64,000 bases of DNA from Spirosoma lacussanchae (GCF_005870035.1 NZ_SWJG01000006.1:184279-248278), one strand, 5' to 3'; counted from the first letter of the stretch, positions 8,382 through 16,872 are shown. Program-made: numbers and translations. The notes: generated by a model from the letters alone, not told the origin.

Positions 8382-8834
8382 ATGGTATCATTATTTGCCA
8401 CTAATCCAGCCAATCTAACACCGTTGATCGCCCGACTGGCTCTTGGAATCGTTGTTTTCCCGCATGGCGCTCAGAAACTGCTGGGCTGGTTTGGCGGGGA
8501 TGGCTTCGCATCTAGCATGAATTTTTTAACTGAACTGGCGGGCCTACCCTGGATCGTAGGACTCCTTGTTATTTTGATCGAGTTTTTGGGCTCCCTACTG
8601 CTTATTCTTGGCCTGGCTACCCGCATCGCTGCGCTGGGAATTCTGGGCAACTTCGTCGGTATTGTCCTGACCTCGCACCTAACGACGGGCTTCTTTATGA
8701 ACTGGGGAGCCGAGGCTAACAAGGAAGAAGGTGTCGAATATTTTATTCTGCTATTCGGCCTGACACTCATTGTATTGATTGCCGGAGGAGGCAAGGCAAG
8801 CTTAGATGCTCGTTTAACAAAAAATGCCTTATAA
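8382..8834 (+). CDS. DoxX family membrane protein
   Basis: 150 residues, the normal family size, with four predicted membrane helices (about 13-32, 55-80, 82-103 and 118-138). The first helix ends in the typical Phe-Pro-His-Gly-Ala-Gln-Lys-Leu-Leu-Gly-Trp-Phe-Gly-Gly motif of DoxX/SURF4-like proteins. The family includes subunits and accessory proteins of membrane redox reactions and stress responses, but the exact function here is not known. The gene stands alone between two IS fossils, yet has intact codons and GC-rich composition like the chromosomal core. Confidence 0.9.
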   Translation: MVSLFATNPANLTPLIARLALGIVVFPHGAQKLLGWFGGDGFASSMNFLTELAGLPWIVGLLVILIEFLGSLLLILGLATRIAALGILGNFVGIVLTSHLTTGFFMNWGAEANKEEGVEYFILLFGLTLIVLIAGGGKASLDARLTKNAL

Positions 8835-8937
8835 ATCTCACTTAGCTGGTCTTGCTACGGGGTGGACTGGTATAAACTTAAGCTTAGGAATGCGTCAGTT
8901 GATTCTCTACGGGCTACTATTGGCTGTGGTACTATAA

Positions 8938-9210
8938 TGGTCCCCAAAAATTGGACAGGTAGTGTAACTTAAATCTTCAAGCGTTTCGCTACACAATGTC
9001 TAATTATGACCAAGTCACCCTATCGTGTTCACACGACTCAGCTTTCAAGGTAAAGGTGGTACTGGAAGCCCTAAAAGGCACCAAATCACTGGCCCAACTC
9101 GCCATCTAATTGACGATTTCTCTCCCAGCAAATCACTGGCTTGAAGATACAAGCCCTCGACGGTTTGCCCACCTTATTCGATACAGGCCCTTAATCCTGC
9201 CGAATGGACT
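8938..9210 (+). mobile_element. Fossil of an IS3-family element (left end and orfA remnant)
   Basis: The stretch opens with TGGTCCCCAAAAATTGGACA at 8938-8957, which looks like an IS3-type terminal repeat. About 50 bases later come pieces of OrfA. From the ATG at 9006 one frame gives Met-Thr-Lys-Ser-Pro-Tyr-Arg-Val-His. The next frame gives Phe-Lys-Val-Lys-Val-Val-Leu-Glu-Ala-Leu-Lys-Gly-Thr-Lys-Ser-Leu-Ala-Gln-Leu-Ala and a stop. A third frame gives Gln-Ile-Thr-Gly-Leu-Lys-Ile-Gln-Ala-Leu-Asp-Gly. These match the helix-turn-helix of IS3 OrfA proteins. Two frameshifts and stops show decay. No orfB and no right end were found. Confidence 0.65.
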
Positions 9211-9650
9211 CTAATAACGGCTGTCCATCCGCACAGGGCGGGGGGAAAAATGCCATCCTAGGTAGCCTCTTAACCTGGCTATGGTCAGCTCGCCAAATTA
9301 TGGCACCTCGTTTTCGCCAATGCTCTTGCTAACGGAGGAGCGATAACTGATTCTGCGCCGTTGAGACTGGTCTGGAATCACACGTACGACGCGTCTGCAG
9401 TAATAACAGTGCACCCCCTGGACATGTGGGGTTGTCTGATGATAAACATTGGGTAATTTAATACACACTGACCCGGCAGAATATACACAGTCATTGAAGA
9501 ACTGATATTGCCTGGCGCAAAAAAAGAGCCGATGCGTATTTTTCAAGCTGCTGATTTTTAATGGCTTATGCTTGTCTATTTAGCCTGAAGACCGGCTAGT
9601 TCATGTCGTGGCATGATATAGGTACTCTGTTTTGCGAAAAGGTAACTACC
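9211..9650. other. 440-base gene-free stretch after the IS3 fossil
   Basis: No frame gives a recognisable protein on either strand, and I could not find the missing IS3 orfB or right terminal repeat. It is probably heavily mutated element or intergenic DNA. Confidence 0.4.
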
Positions 9651-9866
9651 ATGATGTGGACCGCTACTCACTTCCCAGCCGCAATGCGTTCGCTTAACCC
9701 CGGTACCCGGGCCAAAGCTATTGAGATTGCCAACCAGCTTCTGGAACAGGGACAGCTGGATAAGCAGCAGGTTATTCTGACCAGTGTGAGCGAGGCCCGT
9801 CGGCTGGCCCGCCGGTTGCACAGTGATAATGATTCGCTGGTGCAGAGCACACATTCATTTGTTTAA
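9651..9866 (+). CDS. Small hypothetical protein with a YdaT-like N-terminus
   Basis: 71 residues from the ATG at 9651; the frame is open upstream to 9603. I chose 9651 because a purine-rich AAAAGG lies about 10 bases before it and because the protein then starts Met-Met-Trp-Thr...Phe-Pro-Ala-Ala-Met. That resembles small YdaT-type proteins that begin with a Trp-Thr...Tyr-Pro...Met pattern followed by an Arg-Ala-Lys-Ala-Ile-Glu-Ile-Ala-Asn helix. The remainder is two helices rich in Gln and Arg. The function is unknown. A copper-binding-type protein follows 30 bases downstream, probably in the same operon. Confidence 0.6.
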   Translation: MMWTATHFPAAMRSLNPGTRAKAIEIANQLLEQGQLDKQQVILTSVSEARRLARRLHSDNDSLVQSTHSFV

Positions 9867-9896
9867 TGACCCCAACCTCAATATAGTCATCGCGTT

Positions 9897-10307
9897 ATGA
9901 TCTGGAAGAAGAACATCTACGACACCCTTACTGGCTGTGCCACACTCTGTGATTCGTTTGCAACCGAATGCTCAAGGCATGAAGACATTGAAAACTGGTA
10001 CCGGAGCATTTTCCTGAATCTCGATTGCGCCGATATGTGCCGTCAGCTGGCCATGCTATACGTCCGCGGTTCGGAAAACACCCGTCTGCTGGCCAGCGCC
10101 TGTATTGAGGTTTGTGAAAAATGCGCCCAGGAAGTACTCCAGTTTGAAAACGATCGCTGCCAGCAGGTATACGCTATGTGTCAGCAAACGATTCACTGCT
10201 GCGTGAGCATTCTGGAAATGAGCGGTCAGACCAATGCCGTACATCCGGCTACAACCCCTATGTCGCTTTTTTACGGAATTGACCTACGCGAAACATTATA
10301 CAACTAA
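9897..10307 (+). CDS. Four-helix-bundle cysteine-rich copper-binding protein (DUF326 type)
   Basis: 136 residues with Cys placed in helical spacing: a CxxxC pair near 15-19, CxxxxC-like repeats around 42-46, a cluster Cys-Ile-Glu-Val-Cys-Glu-Lys-Cys near 69-76, and Cys-rich ends of the last helices (about 88-103). This is the pattern of the DUF326 proteins and of the related copper-storage Csp proteins, where Cys side chains line the core of a four-helix bundle and bind Cu(I). There is no signal peptide, so it should be cytoplasmic. Copper buffering is inferred from the family. It follows the small protein at 9651 and precedes a flavin-type stress protein. Confidence 0.8.
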   Translation: MIWKKNIYDTLTGCATLCDSFATECSRHEDIENWYRSIFLNLDCADMCRQLAMLYVRGSENTRLLASACIEVCEKCAQEVLQFENDRCQQVYAMCQQTIHCCVSILEMSGQTNAVHPATTPMSLFYGIDLRETLYN

Positions 10308-10392
10308 TTCGAGTCATATAGGGTAGGTAGCAGACGACTTGCCCGTCAACACCGGGCTTTGATGCTACCTGATATGACAACCAATTCGCGTT

Positions 10393-10896
10393 ATGGAAAC
10401 GAAACCACAGAAAAACGACCAGCTGGAGAAAGTACGTAAGATGGTTGGCGACATTCGGATTGCCATGATGACAACCGTCGATGAAGAAGGTCATCTGCAA
10501 AGTCGGCCAATGGCTGTTTTACAGATGGATGAAGACGGTACACTCTGGTTCTTTACCCAAAAAACGTCTCCCAAAGTAGATCAGATCGAGCAGCACGATC
10601 GGCAGGTCAACATAGCCTTCGCCAATGTTAGCGATGCTGATTACGTATCTATCTCGGGTACGGCCGAAGAATTTCACGATCAGGCCAAGATTGACGAGCT
10701 CTGGAATCCGCAGGCAAAAGCCTGGTTTCCCAACGGAAAAGACGATCCGAATTTGACGCTGCTCAAGGTGCATACCCGTATGGCTGAGTATTGGGATTCT
10801 AACGACAGCACCATGGTTCGGCTGTTTCAGCAAGCCACGGCTGCGCTGACGGGAACAACACCCAAAATGGGCGAAAACGAAAAAGTATACAATTAA
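10393..10896 (+). CDS. Pyridoxamine 5'-phosphate oxidase-like general stress protein
   Basis: 167 residues forming a split-barrel flavin-binding fold. Recognisable blocks are the first strand Arg-Ile-Ala-Met-Met-Thr-Thr-Val-Asp near 22, Leu-Gln-Ser-Arg-Pro-Met-Ala near 36, Leu-Trp-Phe-Phe-Thr near 52, Lys-Val-Asp-Gln-Ile near 62, and Tyr-Val-Ser-Ile-Ser-Gly near 83. This is the layout of the general stress protein 26 group, which binds FMN or F420-like flavins; the substrate is usually unknown. It is followed by a strong hairpin terminator, so it ends the three-gene unit starting at 9651. Confidence 0.88.
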   Translation: METKPQKNDQLEKVRKMVGDIRIAMMTTVDEEGHLQSRPMAVLQMDEDGTLWFFTQKTSPKVDQIEQHDRQVNIAFANVSDADYVSISGTAEEFHDQAKIDELWNPQAKAWFPNGKDDPNLTLLKVHTRMAEYWDSNDSTMVRLFQQATAALTGTTPKMGENEKVYN

Positions 10897-10903
10897 CAGT
10901 AAT

Positions 10904-10961
10904 AAAGCGAGCCGAACGGCTGGCCGAAGCAACTGCTTCAGTCGGTCGTTCGGCTCGCTTT
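10904..10961 (+). terminator. Hairpin terminator after the stress-protein unit
   Basis: Arms AAAGCGAGCCGAAC (10904-10917) and GTTCGGCTCGCTTT (10948-10961) pair perfectly. The stem continues inward through a second paired segment (GAAGCA with TGCTTC) between them. It sits between two genes on the same strand, 8 bases after the stop at 10896. Confidence 0.8.
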
Positions 10962-10978
10962 GTGTTACTACTCAGAAG

Positions 10979-11704
10979 ATGATCGTTACCCAAACCGACG
11001 AAGGTTGGCGAATTATTAACCAGCAGGCGCACGGGCTGCTGGCTTTGCAGGCGGCTATGCACTGGCAGGACGCGAAACGCCCCATCTATTGGGTAGAGAC
11101 CCTCATAGCTTTGACTGAGCACGACGACGGGCAGGACCCCTGGCAGGGCCGTAACCACCTGACCACGGCTGGTGCCCCACTCCATTTCCAGATTCTCCAG
11201 TACTCGGTAGATCAGTGTCGGAGTATGATCCAGATTGGCCTGCAGAAGAGCCGCTGGAACGCCCTAATGCTGTCAATGCATACGTCTTTTCTGTACGAAC
11301 CCAAACGGGGGACGGATGCCGCTCTGGACGAGTTCCTGGATCAGCAGGTCGATAACCAGAAAAAGTGGCGCAGGCAGTGCGGAGCCAGTAAAGCCGAAGC
11401 CCAGTATGCCTACGATTTTGTGCAGTGGTGCGATGCGCTCTCGCTGGTGCTTTGTCTGGATCAGGTGCCTCCCGAAGGCCGACGTTTAGAGGTAAGCGTG
11501 GGGCCCGATGGCGTGTCTTATTACATCTTACAGCGTCCCGATGAATCGCTTTGCCTCGATCCCTGGCCCTTCGATCAGCCAGAATTAACCATACACGTCG
11601 AAACCTTCCCGCTGAAGCAACTGGTATTTAGCTCGGACGAAGAGCTGTACAATGCTATTCAGGATGCGCCCGTTGCGGTGAAAGTCTGGACGTTCAGGCA
11701 GTGA
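10979..11704 (+). CDS. DUF3891 family protein
   Basis: 241 residues. The start Met-Ile-Val-Thr-Gln-Thr-Asp-Glu-Gly-Trp and the His-Gly-Leu-Leu-Ala, then Ala-Leu-Thr-Glu-His-Asp-Asp-Gly near 40, then Leu-Thr-Thr-Ala-Gly-Ala-Pro-Leu near 60 are characteristic of this family. The His-Asp-Asp step and a helical layout recall HD-type metal enzymes, though the family has no assigned function that I know. It has no signal peptide. It stands alone after a terminator, followed by a Tat-exported oxidoreductase 115 bases downstream. Confidence 0.8.
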   Translation: MIVTQTDEGWRIINQQAHGLLALQAAMHWQDAKRPIYWVETLIALTEHDDGQDPWQGRNHLTTAGAPLHFQILQYSVDQCRSMIQIGLQKSRWNALMLSMHTSFLYEPKRGTDAALDEFLDQQVDNQKKWRRQCGASKAEAQYAYDFVQWCDALSLVLCLDQVPPEGRRLEVSVGPDGVSYYILQRPDESLCLDPWPFDQPELTIHVETFPLKQLVFSSDEELYNAIQDAPVAVKVWTFRQ

Positions 11705-11771
11705 TCGACCAATGCTGAGCGAGTCTGTCGTTTAAAGGGGGCGTAAATCTGATATTTACCGGCCGATCCCT

Positions 11772-11798
11772 TAACTTGGGAACGCTATTCCTAAGTTA
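11772..11798. promoter_or_regulatory. Imperfect inverted repeat before the Tat-exported oxidoreductase
   Basis: TAACTTGGGAA (11772-11782) and TTCCTAAGTTA (11788-11798) pair over 11 positions with one G-T. The repeat ends 21 bases before the ATG. It could be an operator or a leader hairpin; it lacks a U-tract. Confidence 0.35.
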
Positions 11799-11819
11799 CA
11801 CCTTTACGTTCGTTTAATC

Positions 11820-13187
11820 ATGCAAACGGTCACGATAAACCGCCGTCGCTTCCTGCAGGGTACGTCAGCGTCGCTCGCTCTTACTACGCTGGGTGCCAAT
11901 AGTCTGGCTTTTTCGACCCCTCCCAAAACGTACCGCGTAGGCCTGATCGGCACGGGCTGGTACGGTAAAAGCGATTTGTTCCGGCTGATTCAGGTTGCCC
12001 CGGTCGAGGTGGTATCTCTGTGCGACGTTGATAAAAATCAGCTTTCTCAGGCCGCAAAACTAGTTAGCCAGCGTCAGAAATCGGGGCAGACACCCCGGCA
12101 GTACGAAGATTATCGGAAGATGCTGGCCGAAAACAAACTCGACATTGTTCTGATCGGATCGCCTGACCACTGGCACGCGCTTCAGGCTATCGAAGCTATG
12201 AAGTCAGGGGCACACGTTTACGTGCAGAAACCCATCAGCGTCGACGTGCTGGAAGGGGAGGCAATGGTAGCCGCTGCGCGGAAATACAACCGGGTCGTAC
12301 AGGTAGGTACCCAGCGCCGGAGTACTCCCCACCTGATCGATGCTAAGAAAAATATTGTCGATGCAGGGTTGCTGGGAAAGATATCGCATGTTGACATGTG
12401 CTGTTATTACCACATGAAAGCTAACGGAAACCCGGCGGTAGTGCCTGTGCCGGATTTTCTCAATTATGAGCTGTGGACGGGCCCGGCCCCCCTTCGTCCG
12501 TACGATGGTCTGCCGCATATTCGCTGGTGGCGCACATTTATGGAATACGGCAATGGCATTATGGGCGATATGTGCGTACATATGTTCGACGCGGTTCGCT
12601 GGATGCTGGGTCTGGGCTGGCCCAATAAAATCAGCTCGACCGGTGGCATATATGTGCAGACCGAAGGCAAATCGAACATTGCCGATACGCAAACAGCCGT
12701 GTTTGAGTACGACAATCTGAATTGTGTGTGGCAGCACCGGTCGTGGGGAACGCCCGCCAATCCCGATTACCCATGGGCGTTTACGCTCTATGGAGAAAAA
12801 GGCACGCTTATGGCCAGCACGATGAGCTACGACTTTGTGCCGCAGGGAAAAGAAGGGCCGGCCAAAATTCATAAAGACGTCGTGTTCGAGAAAGAAAAGT
12901 ATCCGGAAGACCTTACCGAAGAACGTATCGAACTGAACGCGGCCCCGGCTACCCGGCAACACATGATTAATTTCCTGGAAGCGATCGAGACGAACGGCCG
13001 CCCCGTAGCCAACATCGACGAAGCCCATATATCGACCGCCAGTTGTATACTGGCCAATATCTCTATGAAGATCGGCCGACCGGTGGTATACGATCCTAAA
13101 AAGCACGTTGTCGTGGGCGACAAGGAGGCTACCGCCTTGCTGAAACGACCCTACCGACAGCCCTGGAAACACCCGTACCAAAGCTAG
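11820..13187 (+). CDS. Tat-exported Gfo/Idh/MocA family oxidoreductase
   Basis: 455 residues. The N-terminus carries a twin-arginine signal (Asn-Arg-Arg-Arg-Phe-Leu-Gln-Gly near 7-14, then a hydrophobic Ala/Leu segment), so the protein is folded with its cofactor and exported to the periplasm. The Rossmann start Val-Gly-Leu-Ile-Gly-Thr-Gly-Trp-Tyr-Gly lies near 40-50 and the dinucleotide-binding Gln-Lys-Pro-Ile near 140. The long C-terminal alpha/beta domain has Gly-Asp-Met-Cys-Val-His-Met-Phe-Asp, with the conserved His typical of this family. It probably oxidises or reduces a sugar or inositol derivative with bound NAD(P). The substrate cannot be told. No sugar operon is adjacent. Confidence 0.92.
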   Translation: MQTVTINRRRFLQGTSASLALTTLGANSLAFSTPPKTYRVGLIGTGWYGKSDLFRLIQVAPVEVVSLCDVDKNQLSQAAKLVSQRQKSGQTPRQYEDYRKMLAENKLDIVLIGSPDHWHALQAIEAMKSGAHVYVQKPISVDVLEGEAMVAAARKYNRVVQVGTQRRSTPHLIDAKKNIVDAGLLGKISHVDMCCYYHMKANGNPAVVPVPDFLNYELWTGPAPLRPYDGLPHIRWWRTFMEYGNGIMGDMCVHMFDAVRWMLGLGWPNKISSTGGIYVQTEGKSNIADTQTAVFEYDNLNCVWQHRSWGTPANPDYPWAFTLYGEKGTLMASTMSYDFVPQGKEGPAKIHKDVVFEKEKYPEDLTEERIELNAAPATRQHMINFLEAIETNGRPVANIDEAHISTASCILANISMKIGRPVVYDPKKHVVVGDKEATALLKRPYRQPWKHPYQS

Positions 13188-13303
13188 TCACAACACGTTC
13201 GAGCCAATGGTCAGGGCTTTTAGAACGGCCGGGTCACGTCAGCCAAAACACCGTTTATAAAATATTCAGCCCATTTTTTGACGGTTCGGCTCGAAAGGCG
13301 TCC

Positions 13304-13338
13304 AAACAGACAGGTTCTTCCATTAGGCCTGTCTGTTT
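13304..13338 (+). terminator. Hairpin abutting the start codon of the GT61 gene
   Basis: AAACAGACAGG (13304-13314) and CCTGTCTGTTT (13328-13338) form a perfect 11-bp stem with a 13-base loop. The stem ends two bases before the ATG at 13341. It could end transcription of the oxidoreductase gene, or hide the ribosome entry site of the glycosyltransferase. Which of the two is not decidable from sequence. Confidence 0.6.
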
Positions 13339-13340
13339 AG

Positions 13341-14495
13341 ATGACTTCCTCTGCCCCTAAAAAAACACTTGTTGGTACGTTACGATCCCTACTGGCTAAG
13401 CTGGTTCCTGTTCTCCTGCGCTGGCTGGGCTTCAGGCTACTGTCCCGCTCCGAAACCTACTCGTTTCTGGCGAAATACGTGGTGTCCGAGCAGGCGGGTA
13501 ATCAGCTGAAGCTACGGAACGTACACGACGCCTTGGAGCTCGATAAACTCATTTTCGCCGAAACCGTAGCGATCAGCGAGACCAGCTTCGTCTGGGATTA
13601 CCATTGCCCAACCAGTAAAGCCGTTGTATTACCTCTTGGCAGTGTCAGAACCCAGGGGCGGGTACTCTGTACGGATTTCGATGACCTGCGGGGTGTGGTC
13701 AAGGCGGCCCTGTTTCCAGCCAGGCGAAAAACCGTCCGGGCCAGAGTGCTGATTGCACCCTGGAGCCACCAGCTCGACGGCGTTCGTTACGGAGGTTATT
13801 ACGATTTCATGATGCTGGTAGGGGCAAAGCTCTGCCGGATCAGAGAAACCATACCGGCTCAGGTACTGGCCAATGCGGTGGTGGCTTACCCGCTGTTCAA
13901 CACACCGTACGAACGGGAGCTGTTGACCATGCTCGGGTTTCGACCGGATCAGATTATCGACAGCCGCCATACCGAAGTGATCGCTGACCGCTGTATTCTG
14001 GCAAACAACGGCGACTGGTCGTACCCCAACTCTGCCTCGATTCAGGCGTTGAAGAATCGCGTCGAAAAAGCGGTGCCGGTTCGCGGGCAGCAATCGGAAC
14101 GAATCTACATCCGCCGGGCGGGTCGCCGTCGGGTCAGCAACGAAGCGGAGCTGATGACGTTGTTGAACGACTACCAGTTCACCGTCATCAACGACGAACC
14201 CCGAACCGTAGCCGAACAGGTTGCTATCTATTCCAACGCGTCGTTCATTCTGGGCCCACACGGGGCTTCGTTTACAAACCTGATCTGGTGTAAGCCCGGA
14301 ACCGCTCTCTTTGAACTGTTTTCGCCAAAGTACGTGGTCGATTATTTCCTCTACCTGTCTACCTGGGCAGGGCTGCGGTACACGGCTACCTATTCCGGTG
14401 CGCTGGACGATGATCGCGATCTTGAAGCTGACGTTCATGTATCCATCCCGGCCTTACGAGCCGCCTTTGATCAGCTGTTCGAGCCAGCCTATTAA
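13341..14495 (+). CDS. Glycosyltransferase family 61 protein
   Basis: 384 residues. The C-terminal half carries the GT61 (DUF563) signature: Glu-Arg-Ile-Tyr-Ile-Arg-Arg-Ala...Arg-Arg near 252, Asn-Glu-Ala-Glu-Leu near 265, Glu-Gln-Val-Ala-Ile-Tyr near 293, then Gly-Pro-His-Gly-Ala-Ser-Phe-Thr-Asn near 312-320, and Glu-Leu-Phe-Ser-Pro near 332. These proteins transfer sugars to surface polysaccharides or glycoproteins. A hydrophobic Leu-rich segment near 15-33 may attach it to the membrane. No other polysaccharide genes are near, so its acceptor is unknown. It ends in a bidirectional terminator shared with glgX. Confidence 0.85.
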   Translation: MTSSAPKKTLVGTLRSLLAKLVPVLLRWLGFRLLSRSETYSFLAKYVVSEQAGNQLKLRNVHDALELDKLIFAETVAISETSFVWDYHCPTSKAVVLPLGSVRTQGRVLCTDFDDLRGVVKAALFPARRKTVRARVLIAPWSHQLDGVRYGGYYDFMMLVGAKLCRIRETIPAQVLANAVVAYPLFNTPYERELLTMLGFRPDQIIDSRHTEVIADRCILANNGDWSYPNSASIQALKNRVEKAVPVRGQQSERIYIRRAGRRRVSNEAELMTLLNDYQFTVINDEPRTVAEQVAIYSNASFILGPHGASFTNLIWCKPGTALFELFSPKYVVDYFLYLSTWAGLRYTATYSGALDDDRDLEADVHVSIPALRAAFDQLFEPAY

Positions 14496-14528
14496 AATAA
14501 AAGCGGACCAGACGGTCCGCTTTTATTT
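14495..14528. terminator. Bidirectional terminator between the GT61 gene and glgX
   Basis: A perfect 15-bp stem (arms 14495-14509 and 14514-14528) with a 4-base loop, and A/T-rich outer ends giving a U-tract on both strands. Confidence 0.9.
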
Positions 14529-14549
14529 CAGGAAAATGAGTAAGCTTGA

Positions 14550-16673
14550 TTATTTTAACCGCAGCAGGATAGACGAGCGCGCTGGTACGACAAACTCCTT
14601 CCCGCCTTTGGTTGGCGTGGCATCGGGTCTGACCTGACCGGCGTTCGTATCAACCAACACTTCCCAGGTGGCGGTTTTCCGCTCAAGCTTGGGCAGCAGG
14701 AACGGGATGTCTTCCCAGTAAGCGTTCAGAATCCAGATCAGTTGTTCGTCGCCGATGTCCTGACCGTCTTCGGTCTGTTCGTCAACACGTTTACCGTCGA
14801 TAAACAGGGCCAGACAGTGGGTACCCGGATTGTTCAGATCGTCGCTGGTCATTTCCTGCCCATCAGGACGCAGGTAGGAGACCTGCTCGCTACCAAAGAA
14901 CTTACGGCGACTCAGCAGCGGAATATCCCGGCGCAGGTTTGTCAGCGCACTTGAGAAGTCGAACAGCGCCTGCTGCCGATCGTCCCAGTGCCAGTTCATC
15001 CAGCTTATTTCGCTATCCTGGTTATAGCCATTGTTATTCCCGTGCTGCGTGCGCCCACATTCGTCGCCCATCACGATCATGGGAGTCCCCTGGCTCAGAA
15101 GAAGGGTAGACAGGAAGTTGCGCTTCTGCCGCTCGCGTAGCTCAACAATGGCCGGATCGTCGGTTGGCCCTTCGGCCCCGCAGTTCCAGCTCAGGTTATC
15201 GTTCGAGCCGTCGCGGTTGTCTTCGCCATTGGCTTCGTTATGCTTATCGTTGTAGCTGACGAGGTCGTTCAGAGTGAATCCGTCGTGGGCCGTAATCAGG
15301 TTAACACTGTTGGCCGGCGACCGGCCGTCGTTGGCATAGAGGTCGGGGCTACCCAGCAACCGCAGGGCCGTTTCGGCCGCTTTGCCATCGTCACCCTTCC
15401 AGAAACCACGCAGCGCATCTCGGTATTTACCATTCCATTCTGACCAGCGCACCGGGAAGCCCCCCACATGATATGAGCCAATATCCCAGGGTTCGGCAAT
15501 CAGCTTTACCTGAGTCAGAATAGGGTCCTGCGCCACGGTGTCGAGGAACGACGAAACCCGACCTACTTCTTCGTCTGTCCGAATCAGCGCCGATGCCAGG
15601 TCGAAGCGGAAACCGTCGACGTGCATTTCTGTTACCCAGTAACGCAGGCTATCCATGACCAGCTGCAGGGCGCGTGGGTGGCTTAGGTTGAACGTGTTGC
15701 CGGTGCCGGTATAATCCATGTAATAATCCGGTCTGTCACCAACCTGGTGATAGTAGGCCCGGTTATCGATGCCCTGGAAAGACAGCGTTGGTCCCAGCTG
15801 ATTACCTTCGGCGGTATGGTTGTAAACAACGTCCAGAATGACCTCAATACCGGCGGCATGCAGGTCTTTGACCATCTGTTTGAATTCGTTGACCTGCTCG
15901 CCATTCATGCCGGCCGAAGAGTAGGTGTTCTGGGGCGCAAAAAAGCCGATGCTGTTATAGCCCCAGTAGCTCTCGTCGGTGAACTGATGAACGGGTAACA
16001 GTTCAACCGCCGTAACCCCCAGCCGTTTCAGATAGTCGATGCTCTCGGGGGTAGCCAGACCGGCGTACGTACCGCGGAGGGTTTCGTTGATGGTAGGATG
16101 CTGGTAGGTGAATCCTTTCACGTGCATCTCGTAAATAACCGACCGATGCATTGGTATGGCCGGTGCGGTATCCTCACCCCAGTCGAAATCTTTATCGTCG
16201 ACAACCACCGACTTGGGCATGCTCGGGCCGCTGTCTGTACTGCTCATGACCAGATGCTTGCCTTCTTCGCCTTCGGTTTCTTCGTAATCGTAGCCAAGCC
16301 AGTCGTTGTTGTGATTCACGGGGGCGTTGATAGCCCGCGCGTACGGATCGAGCAGCAGTTTGTTGGGGTTGAAAAAATGACCAGCCTGCGGATCGTAAGG
16401 GCCGTCGACGCGGAAGCCGTAGAGCTGACCGGGCTGCAGGCCGTCGATGTGAATATGCCAGACCAGCTCGGTGCGCTCAGTGAGCGGAATCATGGCGGTT
16501 TCCTGGGTGGGGTCAGCCACGTCGTATAAACACAGGTAAACGCCAGTGGCATTCTCGGAGAAAAGGGCGAAGTTGATGCCTTCGCCGTCAAACGTGGCTC
16601 CCAGCGGGTACGGTTTGCCGGGTTTGATTTGATCGGCTGCCGGAGCCGAAACGGTAGATTTATGCTTGCTCAT
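14550..16673 (-). CDS. glgX: Glycogen debranching enzyme GlgX (GH13)
   Basis: 707 residues, the usual GlgX length. The N-terminal carbohydrate-binding beta domain (about 18-130, starting Pro-Leu-Gly-Ala-Thr-Phe-Asp-Gly-Glu-Gly-Ile-Asn-Phe-Ala) is followed by a GH13 barrel. The nucleophile is D358 in Phe-Arg-Phe-Asp-Leu, the acid is E394 in Ala-Glu-Pro-Trp-Asp, and the third carboxylate is D464 in Ala-His-Asp-Gly-Phe. The enzyme hydrolyses alpha-1,6 branches of phosphorylase-trimmed glycogen or limit dextrin. No glycogen synthase or phosphorylase lies nearby, so it is transcribed alone. The ATG at 16673 is the only good start before the conserved beta domain. Confidence 0.95.
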   Translation of the reverse strand: MSKHKSTVSAPAADQIKPGKPYPLGATFDGEGINFALFSENATGVYLCLYDVADPTQETAMIPLTERTELVWHIHIDGLQPGQLYGFRVDGPYDPQAGHFFNPNKLLLDPYARAINAPVNHNNDWLGYDYEETEGEEGKHLVMSSTDSGPSMPKSVVVDDKDFDWGEDTAPAIPMHRSVIYEMHVKGFTYQHPTINETLRGTYAGLATPESIDYLKRLGVTAVELLPVHQFTDESYWGYNSIGFFAPQNTYSSAGMNGEQVNEFKQMVKDLHAAGIEVILDVVYNHTAEGNQLGPTLSFQGIDNRAYYHQVGDRPDYYMDYTGTGNTFNLSHPRALQLVMDSLRYWVTEMHVDGFRFDLASALIRTDEEVGRVSSFLDTVAQDPILTQVKLIAEPWDIGSYHVGGFPVRWSEWNGKYRDALRGFWKGDDGKAAETALRLLGSPDLYANDGRSPANSVNLITAHDGFTLNDLVSYNDKHNEANGEDNRDGSNDNLSWNCGAEGPTDDPAIVELRERQKRNFLSTLLLSQGTPMIVMGDECGRTQHGNNNGYNQDSEISWMNWHWDDRQQALFDFSSALTNLRRDIPLLSRRKFFGSEQVSYLRPDGQEMTSDDLNNPGTHCLALFIDGKRVDEQTEDGQDIGDEQLIWILNAYWEDIPFLLPKLERKTATWEVLVDTNAGQVRPDATPTKGGKEFVVPARSSILLRLK

Positions 16674-16827
16674 AACGTGTGTAAAGCAGGAATGGTGATG
16701 GCACTGTATAAAACAGGCTCATCAAATAACTGCCTGATTGAAGCGATTGTTTAAGGCTAACCCAGGCCTTTTTACCAGCAATTTGATAAATATTGTTAAT
16801 CAATTGAATTAGTAGACTATATACAAA

Positions 16828-16856
16828 AAAGCCTGCCCTCAACGAGGGCAGGCTTT
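16828..16856 (-). terminator. Terminator of the DUF2383 gene
   Basis: A perfect 13-bp stem (16828-16840 with 16844-16856). On the minus strand the stem is followed by a run of U from the A-run at 16825-16830. It lies 17 bases downstream of the DUF2383 stop. Confidence 0.9.
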
Positions 16857-16872
16857 CCGATCCCACCATTCA

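Noticed and set aside
9298..9546. Minus-strand ORF of 82 codons in the gap after the IS3 fossil
   Set aside because: No similarity to IS3 OrfB or another family that I can see, with no promoter or conserved motif.
12204..13181. A 325-codon open frame on the minus strand within the oxidoreductase gene
   Set aside because: It is fully antisense to a gene with a clear family match and has no recognisable domain; His/Arg-rich shadow composition.
13629..14438. A 269-codon minus-strand open frame within the GT61 gene
   Set aside because: Antisense shadow with no family features; codon pattern follows the plus-strand gene.
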